Assembly: GCA_011390035.1 (NCBI GenBank) | Contig: JAABTE010000099.1 | Coordinates: 1 to 8,287, forward strand | Origin: Desulfobacteraceae bacterium | GTDB lineage: Bacteria; Desulfobacterota; Desulfobacteria; Desulfobacterales; JAABSP01 | DNA length: 8,287 bases | Direction of reading: 5' to 3' | Shown: positions 1 to 5,898 of the stretch, in pieces | How the letters are laid out: each line of letters begins with the position of its first letter | Position numbering within the stretch: the first letter of the stretch is position 1 | Position numbers and translations under genes: made by a program | Notes under the pieces: generated by a model | What the model was told of the DNA's origin: nothing | What the model saw: the letters and a program-made list of their open reading frames with translations, nothing else | The model's database searches: none

Positions 1-1
1 G

Positions 2-529
2 GAGATGGAGGCCCACGGCGGCAACGACTGCCAATGCCATGAACACGACCACGAACACGGCTACGACGCGGACGCCGAATCCTGCCACTGCCATGGTCAC
101 GGCCATGACGCGGACGCCGAATCCTGCCACGACCACGACCACGACGCGGACGCCGAATCCTGCCACTGCCATGGTCACGGCCACGAACACGGCCCGGACG
201 CCGAGCCCTGCCATTGTCATGCCCATGACGGCGAGACCACCGGCGTGCCCATCACCCTTCAGCAGGCCAAGATCGCCCTGAACGCGGCCGTGCCGGCGCA
301 TCGGCCGGAAACCAGGCCCAGGGCGGAAAAGATACTGGACGCCATGATGGAGGGCGGCTTTGCGGAGCTGACCTCGGCCATCCGGCGCATCTGGGATGGC
401 GAGCGGGACGAGGCGGCGCTGGTGGATGGGCTGGACGATGACGACATGATCACCGTGGGCCTGATCCTGCGGGCGGTGGAGGATCGGGAAACCCTCGAAT
501 CCCTGGCGCGGGCAGTGGAGGGAAAATGA
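2..529 (+). CDS. His/Cys-rich, probably metal-binding protein, N-terminus outside the window
   Basis: The frame is open to the left edge. The first ATG (position 5) has GGAG directly against it and no spacer, so it is unlikely to be a real start, and the gene probably begins upstream. Counting from that ATG, residues 8-75 are almost entirely His, Cys, Asp, Glu, Ala and Gly, with motifs such as CQCHEHDHEH and CHCHGHGH repeated around DADAESC units. Residues 80-174 form a different, well-behaved and probably helical domain with no His or Cys clusters (for example IRRIWDGERDEAALVDGLDD). I do not recognise that domain. Clustered His and Cys of this kind typically bind Zn, Ni, Cu or Fe, so a metal store, chaperone or sensor is plausible but inferred. 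The stop overlaps the next start as ATGA, so it is probably translated together with the Memo-AMMECR1 gene. No signal peptide can be judged because the N-terminus is absent. Confidence 0.72.
   Translation, partial: EMEAHGGNDCQCHEHDHEHGYDADAESCHCHGHGHDADAESCHDHDHDADAESCHCHGHGHEHGPDAEPCHCHAHDGETTGVPITLQQAKIALNAAVPAHRPETRPRAEKILDAMMEGGFAELTSAIRRIWDGERDEAALVDGLDDDDMITVGLILRAVEDRETLESLARAVEGK
65..214 (+). repeat. In-frame tandem repeat coding DADAESCHCHGHGH-type units
   Basis: Four copies of a 24-bp core begin at 65, 107, 143 and 191. The first three share GACGCGGACGCCGAATCCTG followed by CCAC. The fourth is degenerate (GGCCCGGACGCCGAGCCCTG). Spacing is 42, 36 and 48 bp, all multiples of three, so the reading frame is kept and only the number of His/Cys residues between cores changes. 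Each core encodes DADAESCH or, in the last copy, GPDAEPCH. Confidence 0.85.
517..529 (+). promoter_or_regulatory. ATGA stop/start overlap with GGAGG just upstream
   Basis: The stop of the His/Cys-rich gene (TGA 527-529) overlaps the start of the Memo-AMMECR1 gene (ATG 526-528). A GGAGG at 517-521 sits only 4 nt before the ATG, closer than usual. Initiation probably relies on ribosomes that have just terminated (translational coupling), which would tie the amounts of the two proteins together. Confidence 0.6.
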
Positions 530-2202
530 AATCCGAGCGGTTTCCGGCCCTGGCTGTGAAGGGGTTTGTGGCGCTGGCGGAGTTTCTGGCTCCGACGGGA
601 TTTCTGGCGCTGGCGGGATTTCTGGCTCTGGCGGGATTTCTGGCGCTGGCGGGGTTTCTGGCGCTGGCGCTTGTTCTGACCACGCCGGCAACTCCGGCCG
701 CGGCCTCGTCGGCCCAGACACCGCCTGCCCCGGCCCCATCCGCCGGCGCGCGGGTCGATGACGGCCCCGTCCGGGCCTCGATTCTTGCGGGCTCCTGGTA
801 TCCGGCCGCGCCGGACGCCCTGCGGCGGGACATCGCCGCCTATCTTCAAGAGGCAACCCCCGATGCGCCGGCCGGCCAGATCAAGGGGCTTATCGTTCCC
901 CACGCCGGCTATCGATATTCCGGCCGGGTGGCCGCTTACGCATACAAATCTATCATAAACCGGCCCGTTAAGCGGGTGGTGGTGATCGCGCCGAGCCATC
1001 GGGCGCGGTTTTCGGGCGTTTCCGTTTTCGACGGCGCCGGATACCGAACGCCCCTGGGCGTTTTGCCCATCGACCGGGCCCTGGTTCAAAGGCTGATGGC
1101 CGCCTCGGATCGCATCAGCTTCGTTCCCGAGGCCCACGCCCGGGAGCATTCCCTGGAGATTCAGGTCCCCTTCATCCAGACCGTGGCGCCGGACGCCCGG
1201 CTGATCCCCCTGGTGATGGGCCAGCAGGACCTGGACTTCTGCCGGCACCTGGCGCAAACCCTGGCCGAGACCCTGCCGGATGACGACGGCACCCTGATCA
1301 TCGCCTCCTCCGACCTGTCTCACTTCCATGACGACGCCACCGCCCGCCGCCTGGACAGCATCGTTCAAGACGCGGTCAACGCCTTCGCCCCGGAAGCCCT
1401 TGCCGACGCCATCGCCGCCGGCCGCTGCGAGGCCTGCGGCGCCGGCCCCATGATTACCGCCATGCTCGCCGCCCGCCTGGGCGGGGCGGACGCGGCCAGG
1501 ACGCTCGGATACGCAAACAGCGGCGATGTCACCGGAGACCGGCGGGATGTGGTGGGCTATATGGCCGCCATCCTTTATAAGAAGGTGGCGGATTCATCCG
1601 CCTCCGACGCGAAAATCGACACCCCCGGCGGGCCGGGCGCGCCCGACACGGCCGCCCCCGCCGGCGCCAACCTTTCGCCGGAAGAAAAAGCCCTGCTGCA
1701 TAAGGTGGCGGCCCAGTCCATCCGCTCCCGGCTTTTCGGCGAAAAAATGCCTTCGCTGGAAACCGATTCAAAAGCCCTCAACGCCGCCCGGGGCGCCTTC
1801 GTCACGCTGAAAAAAGACGGCCGCCTCCGGGGCTGCATCGGTCACGTCGTCGGCCGCCTCCCCCTCATCCGAACCGTCTCCGACATGGCCATCGCCGCCG
1901 CCTTTGAAGACCCGCGGTTTCCTTCCACGCGCCCCGAGGAGTTCGACGACCTCGAATTTGAAATATCCGCCATGAGCCCGCTTGCGCCCATCGCCGACAT
2001 CGAGGACATCATCGTCGGCCGCCATGGCATCTACATCCAGAACGCCTTCCGCTCCGGCCTGCTGCTGCCCCAGGTGGCGACCGAATACGGCTGGGACCGC
2101 ATTACGTTCCTGGAGCAGACCTGTAAAAAGGCGGGGCTTGCAAAGGACGCATGGCAACTGCCATCCACCCGCATTCAGATCTTTTCGGCGGAGGTGTTTT
2201 AA
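526..2202 (+). CDS. Exported Memo-AMMECR1 fusion (AmmeMemoRadiSam systems B and A)
   Basis: This 558-residue protein joins two parts of the AmmeMemoRadiSam system. Residues 1-53 are a basic start (K2, R5, K12) and a long hydrophobic stretch of FLALAG repeats. An Ala/Pro linker follows to about residue 80, with possible signal-peptidase sites around AAASSA. Residues about 82-353 are a Memo domain. The residues matching the Memo metal/active-site set are all visible: His126 in PHAGY, His158 in APSHR, His208 in EHSLE, His266 in SSDLSHF, and Cys301/Cys304 in CEACGAGP. A Pro/Ala/Gly linker (about 360-382) leads to an AMMECR1 domain (about 383-558) with its signature LRGCIG at 434-439. Memo proteins are related in fold to class III extradiol dioxygenases and are reported to bind redox metals. 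The biochemical role of AMMECR1 is unknown. The ATG is chosen because it overlaps the upstream stop. The odd points are the fusion and the export signal. Family assignment is secure, but the reaction is not known. Confidence 0.93.
   Translation: MKSERFPALAVKGFVALAEFLAPTGFLALAGFLALAGFLALAGFLALALVLTTPATPAAASSAQTPPAPAPSAGARVDDGPVRASILAGSWYPAAPDALRRDIAAYLQEATPDAPAGQIKGLIVPHAGYRYSGRVAAYAYKSIINRPVKRVVVIAPSHRARFSGVSVFDGAGYRTPLGVLPIDRALVQRLMAASDRISFVPEAHAREHSLEIQVPFIQTVAPDARLIPLVMGQQDLDFCRHLAQTLAETLPDDDGTLIIASSDLSHFHDDATARRLDSIVQDAVNAFAPEALADAIAAGRCEACGAGPMITAMLAARLGGADAARTLGYANSGDVTGDRRDVVGYMAAILYKKVADSSASDAKIDTPGGPGAPDTAAPAGANLSPEEKALLHKVAAQSIRSRLFGEKMPSLETDSKALNAARGAFVTLKKDGRLRGCIGHVVGRLPLIRTVSDMAIAAAFEDPRFPSTRPEEFDDLEFEISAMSPLAPIADIEDIIVGRHGIYIQNAFRSGLLLPQVATEYGWDRITFLEQTCKKAGLAKDAWQLPSTRIQIFSAEVF
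565..672 (+). repeat. Six 18-bp tandem units forming the hydrophobic signal/anchor segment
   Basis: Units begin at 565, 583, 601, 619, 637 and 655. The consensus is TTTCTGGCGCTGGCGGGA, encoding FLALAG. The first (FVALAE), second (FLAPTG) and last (FLALAL) units have diverged, while the middle three are nearly identical. The array supplies residues 14-49 of the Memo-AMMECR1 protein. Every unit is six codons, so a gain or loss would change the length of the hydrophobic segment without breaking the frame. Confidence 0.9.
2190..2194 (+). promoter_or_regulatory. Ribosome binding site deciding the radical SAM start
   Basis: GGAGG lies 9 nt before the ATG at 2204 and inside the last codons of the upstream gene. 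The frame is open further upstream, to 1982, but that part overlaps the AMMECR1 coding region. The site, together with the Tat signal that begins exactly at this Met, fixes the start at 2204. Confidence 0.8.
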
Positions 2203-2203
2203 G

Positions 2204-3352
2204 ATGCTCACCCGCCGCCGCTTCCTCCGCAACTGCGCCACATGCGCCCTTGCCGCCACCGGCGCCGCGCTTCTGCCCGGCCTGCCGGCCCCGGCCCCCG
2301 CCCAAGCCAAAACCGGAGACCTCGCCAAGGGCTTTATCAACCCCCGCCCCTCCCCCTGGTTCGCCTCACTGCCTGACAAATACATCCGCTGCACCCTCTG
2401 CCCCCACGAATGCGAGGTGGCTCCCGGCGGGCGCGGCCGGTGCGAGGTTCGGGAAAACCGCGACGGCGCTTACTACTCCCTCGCCTATGGCAACCCCTGC
2501 GCCGTCCACGCCGATCCCATCGAAAAAAAGCCCTTCTTCCATGTCCTGCCCGCCACCCGGTCCTTTTCCATTGCAACGGCCGGGTGCAACCTGGAGTGCA
2601 AGTTCTGTCAGAACTGGGAAATTTCCCAGGCGCGGCCCGAGGACACCTTCAACTACGATCTGTCCCCCGAGGCGGTGGTGGCCTTTGCCGGGCGGACGGG
2701 CTGCCGGTCCATCGCGTCCACCTATGTGGAGCCGACCATCTTTTTCGAGTACATGATCGACATCGGCCGGCTGGCCCGAAAGGCTTCCCTGCTCACCGTT
2801 ACGCACTCCAACGGCTACATCAATCCGGAGCCGCTGGCGTCCCTGTGCGATTATCTGGACGCGGCCTGCATCGACCTGAAGGGGTTTTCCGACGATTATT
2901 ACCGCCAGATGACGGGCGGCGCTCTGGAGCCGGTCCTTTCCACCCTGAAGGCGCTGAAAAAGCGAAAGATCCACACCGAGCTGGTCAATCTGATGGTACC
3001 GACCCGAAACGATGACGCGAAGATGATCGCCGACATGTGCCACTGGGTCGCGGCGGAGCTGGGGCCGGACACGCCCATCCACTTTTCCCGCTTTCATCCC
3101 ATGTACAAGCTCAAGAGCCTGCCCCCCACCCCCCGGTCCACCCTGGAGGGGGCCCGAAAAACAGCCATGGACGCGGGGCTGCGTTTCGTTTATATTGGAA
3201 ATCAGCCGGGCCACGAGGGGGAGAACACCTTCTGCCCCAAATGCGGCGAAAAGATCATCGCCCGGCTGGGCTATCAGGTTCAGGCCCTGCATCTGAAAAG
3301 CGGCGCATGCGGCTTCTGCGGACAGCCGATTCCGGGCATCTGGGACTCATAG
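2204..3352 (+). CDS. amrS: AmmeMemoRadiSam system radical SAM enzyme with Tat signal
   Basis: This 382-residue protein resembles pyruvate formate-lyase activating enzymes and matches the radical SAM member of the AmmeMemoRadiSam system. The start has a twin-arginine signal: TRRRFLRN (residues 3-10), a hydrophobic Ala/Leu stretch and a likely cleavage site AQA/K after residue 35. An N-terminal cysteine cluster CTLCPHEC (C63, C66, C70) plus C80 precedes the SAM domain. The 4Fe-4S motif CNLECKFC (C128, C132, C135) follows the family phrase RSFSIATAGC and leads into QNWEISQ. The C-terminus has a knuckle of two pairs, CPKC (344, 347) and CGFC (369, 372), likely Zn or Fe binding. The gene starts one base after the Memo-AMMECR1 stop, so they form one transcript. 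The substrate is unknown; acting on or with Memo/AMMECR1 is an inference from constant co-occurrence. Tat export fits a protein whose cluster is inserted before transport, but how SAM and electrons would reach it outside the cytoplasm is unexplained. Confidence 0.93.
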   Translation: MLTRRRFLRNCATCALAATGAALLPGLPAPAPAQAKTGDLAKGFINPRPSPWFASLPDKYIRCTLCPHECEVAPGGRGRCEVRENRDGAYYSLAYGNPCAVHADPIEKKPFFHVLPATRSFSIATAGCNLECKFCQNWEISQARPEDTFNYDLSPEAVVAFAGRTGCRSIASTYVEPTIFFEYMIDIGRLARKASLLTVTHSNGYINPEPLASLCDYLDAACIDLKGFSDDYYRQMTGGALEPVLSTLKALKKRKIHTELVNLMVPTRNDDAKMIADMCHWVAAELGPDTPIHFSRFHPMYKLKSLPPTPRSTLEGARKTAMDAGLRFVYIGNQPGHEGENTFCPKCGEKIIARLGYQVQALHLKSGACGFCGQPIPGIWDS

Positions 3353-3378
3353 CGCCCCGGCGGCCGCGCCCCATACTC

Positions 3379-3385
3379 AGGGAGG
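3379..3385 (+). promoter_or_regulatory. Ribosome binding site of the M1 aminopeptidase
   Basis: AGGGAGG lies 12 nt before the ATG at 3398, a strong match at slightly long spacing. It sits in the 45-nt gap after the radical SAM stop. I see no clear terminator hairpin with a T-run in that gap, so read-through from the upstream genes is possible. Confidence 0.65.
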
Positions 3386-3397
3386 TTTATATTCCAC

Positions 3398-5896
3398 ATG
3401 AGCAATATCGAACCCGTCCACTACCGGCTTGCGATCACGCCCGATCTGGCCGATTTCACCTTTAAGGGCACACTTTACGCCACCTTCGACGCGGCGGCGC
3501 CGGCCGAGGCCATTACTCTCAACATTCTGGAACTGACTATCCGCCAATGCCGGCTGATCGCAGATGGCGCGGACGCGGGCGTCGAATGCCCCTTCGCGAC
3601 AGAGCCGGAGGAAGAGCGCCTGACCATCCGGCTGCCGTCGCCCCTTTCCGGCCGGTTTCAACTGCGCATCGACTACGACGGCCAGATCAACGACAAGATG
3701 GCCGGCTTTTACCGGAGCCGATACGCCGACGCGGCGGGCAACGCCCGCCACATCGCCATCACCCAGTTTCAAGAGAGCGACGCCCGGCGGGCCTTCCCCT
3801 GCTTCGATCACCCCCGGCTCAAGGCCGGCTTCGATCTTACCATGATCATCGACGAGGGGCTGACCGGCATCGGCAACATGCCTGTGGAGCGAACCGAGCC
3901 GGCGGGGGCGGGCAAAAAACGGCTGATCTTCGCCCGAACGCCCCGGATATCCACCTATCTGATCTTTTTCGGCGTGGGAGAGTTCGAGGTGGAAGCCGAC
4001 GCAATCGACCCGAGGGTGCGGGCCGTGGCCCTGCCGGGGCTGGTGGAGCAGGCCGCCTTCGGCCGTCAGTTCGGCCGGAAGGCGCTGGCCTATTGCGAAC
4101 ACTATTACGACATACCCTATCCGCTGGCAAAGATGGACCTGATCGCCGTGCCCGATTTCGCCTTCGGCGCCATGGAAAACTGGGGCGCCATCACCTTCCG
4201 GGAAAACCTGCTGCTCACCCACCCGGCCACCACCAGCCGGGACAACAAGGCCCGCATCTGCGAGGTGATCGCCCACGAGATCGTACACCAGTGGTTCGGC
4301 AACCTGGTAACGCCGTCGGAGTGGAAATACCTTTGGCTCAACGAGAGCTTCGCCACCTATTTCGGCTTCGGCGTGGTGGATCATCATTACCCGGAGTGGG
4401 GGCGGTGGGACGATTTTCTGCTCACCGAAACCGAGACCGCCTTCTCCCGGGACGCCATGCTCCAGAACTTCGCCATCGAGATCCCCGGCGGCGAGCATGT
4501 GGTGATCAACGTGAGTACCGCGCCGCTGATATACAACAAGGGCGGCTCCATCCTGCGGCAGATCGAAGGATTCATCGGGACGGCGGCGTTTCAAAAGGGC
4601 CTGCGCCATTATCTGAAAAACCATGCCTACGGGTGCGCCACCAGCCGGGACCTGTGGCGGGCCTACGAAGCGGTGTCTGACAAGCCGGTGACGGCCATGA
4701 TGGAAAACTGGATCGGCCAGCCGGGCCACCCGGTGGTGACGGCGGAGCGCAAGGGCGCCACCCTGACCCTGACCCAGCGGCGGTTCACCTTTCTGCCCAA
4801 CGCGGCGGATCAGACCTGGATGATCCCGGTCTCGTTGCGGATTTTCGATAAGGACGGCGCCGAGCGGGTGGTCAAGGCCGTGATGGACGGGCCGACGATG
4901 GAGATTGCGCTGGGGGCGAATGCCGAGGCGTATGCCATCAATGACGGCCACACCGGCTTTTATCGGACGCAATACGCCTCGGCCGAGGATCTGGCGGCCC
5001 TTGGAGAGCGGGCCCGGAGCAAGACCCTATCGCCCCGGGATCGGTGGGGGCTCCAAAGCGATCTGTACGCGCTGATGCGCGGCGGCGTTGTTTCGGTGGA
5101 TGCGTGGCTGGATTTTCTCGATTATTATCAGAACGAGGACGCCCCCCTGGCGCTGATCAGCATCTCCGACGGCCTGCATTCGCTCCACCTGCATCTTCGG
5201 GGAAAGATCGCCGCGCGCGTCGAGCGGATCGTTCAGGATCTGCTGGGCCGGGCGCTGTCGGATATCGGATTGACGCCGGCCCCGGACGAGGCGCTGATGG
5301 TGGCCGTTCTGCGGGACAAGCTGCTGCCCCAGGTGGCCGGATGCGGCGGCGGGGAAGCCATGGATTTTTGCCTGGCGCGTTTTGCCGACATCCGGGCGGG
5401 CCGGCCGACGCCGCCGGATATTCAGCGAAGCGCCTTGAAGGTGGGCGCCATGACCGGCGGCGCCGACGCGCTGGACTGGATGAGGGGGCGGCTGGAGGCA
5501 TCCGAAAGCGAGCACGAGCGCCAGAACCTGCTGATGGCCATGGGGCTGCTGGCGGACCCGGCCGCGATGACGGCGGCGCTGGATTACACGCTGGCATCGG
5601 TGCCGGATCGAAACCGGTTCATCCCCATCGTCTCCATGACCCAGAACCGGGCGGCCCTGAACCTGTTGTGGGACTGGTATGTGGACCACCGGGAAGCGCT
5701 GGAGACCATGCATCCTTTGCTGTACGAGCGGGTGATCGCATCCATTGTGCCGACGGCGGGGGTGGAGCGGGCCGACGAGGTTGGGCTGTTTCTGGCCGAC
5801 TATGTGATGCGGCGACCGGCTGTGGAGGATGTGGCGAGCCTGTCGCTGGAGCGAATGGAGATCAATCGTCGGCTGCGGGAGGCGAACCGGGGGTAG
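3398..5896 (+). CDS. M1-family zinc aminopeptidase
   Basis: This 832-residue gluzincin metallopeptidase would remove N-terminal amino acids from peptides, most likely in the cytoplasm because no signal peptide is present. The order is as in the family. An N-terminal beta domain spans about 1-200. The catalytic domain has the exopeptidase motif GAMEN at 257-261 and the zinc site HEIVH at 293-297, with catalytic Glu294. The third zinc ligand is Glu316 in WLNES, and the probable transition-state Tyr is Tyr379 in PLIYNKGG. A long helical C-terminal domain (about 520-832) has repeated helix pairs and resembles the ERAP1-like C-terminal region of tricorn-interacting-factor/ERAP-type members more than E. 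coli PepN. The length is normal for those groups (roughly 780-870), and no key residue is missing. It may be co-transcribed with the genes before it, and it is followed after 2 nt by the MoxR gene. Substrate preference cannot be read from the sequence. Confidence 0.95.
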   Translation: MSNIEPVHYRLAITPDLADFTFKGTLYATFDAAAPAEAITLNILELTIRQCRLIADGADAGVECPFATEPEEERLTIRLPSPLSGRFQLRIDYDGQINDKMAGFYRSRYADAAGNARHIAITQFQESDARRAFPCFDHPRLKAGFDLTMIIDEGLTGIGNMPVERTEPAGAGKKRLIFARTPRISTYLIFFGVGEFEVEADAIDPRVRAVALPGLVEQAAFGRQFGRKALAYCEHYYDIPYPLAKMDLIAVPDFAFGAMENWGAITFRENLLLTHPATTSRDNKARICEVIAHEIVHQWFGNLVTPSEWKYLWLNESFATYFGFGVVDHHYPEWGRWDDFLLTETETAFSRDAMLQNFAIEIPGGEHVVINVSTAPLIYNKGGSILRQIEGFIGTAAFQKGLRHYLKNHAYGCATSRDLWRAYEAVSDKPVTAMMENWIGQPGHPVVTAERKGATLTLTQRRFTFLPNAADQTWMIPVSLRIFDKDGAERVVKAVMDGPTMEIALGANAEAYAINDGHTGFYRTQYASAEDLAALGERARSKTLSPRDRWGLQSDLYALMRGGVVSVDAWLDFLDYYQNEDAPLALISISDGLHSLHLHLRGKIAARVERIVQDLLGRALSDIGLTPAPDEALMVAVLRDKLLPQVAGCGGGEAMDFCLARFADIRAGRPTPPDIQRSALKVGAMTGGADALDWMRGRLEASESEHERQNLLMAMGLLADPAAMTAALDYTLASVPDRNRFIPIVSMTQNRAALNLLWDWYVDHREALETMHPLLYERVIASIVPTAGVERADEVGLFLADYVMRRPAVEDVASLSLERMEINRRLREANRG

Positions 5897-5898
5897 TA

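Noticed and set aside
65..214. Possible CRISPR-like array from regularly spaced near-identical 24-bp repeats
   Set aside because: Copies are in frame with a Cys/His-rich protein, and the spacers are 12-24 bp of related His codons rather than unique sequence. No cas genes are seen.
259..1368. Long open frame on the minus strand
   Set aside because: It lies antisense to two well-supported genes. Its product is low-complexity Arg/Gln/Gly-rich sequence with no domain, as expected from high-GC shadow frames.
1982..2203. Upstream extension of the radical SAM gene (74 more codons)
   Set aside because: It overlaps the conserved AMMECR1 coding region, reads as Arg/Ser/Pro-rich noise, and would bury the Tat signal. 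GGAGG at 2190 supports ATG 2204.
3353..3378. GC-rich palindromic patch (GCGGCCGC) as a terminator after the radical SAM gene
   Set aside because: The stem is short, no T-run follows, and such palindromes are expected at this GC content.
3377..4972. Long 531-codon minus-strand open frame opposite the aminopeptidase
   Set aside because: The plus strand holds a complete M1 peptidase with all catalytic motifs. The antisense product has no recognisable motif and the composition of a mirror frame.
5044..5898. Extension of the MoxR frame leftward through the aminopeptidase gene
   Set aside because: It is Gly/Arg/Ala-rich out-of-frame translation of the M1 C-terminal domain. The ATPase core starts after 6060.
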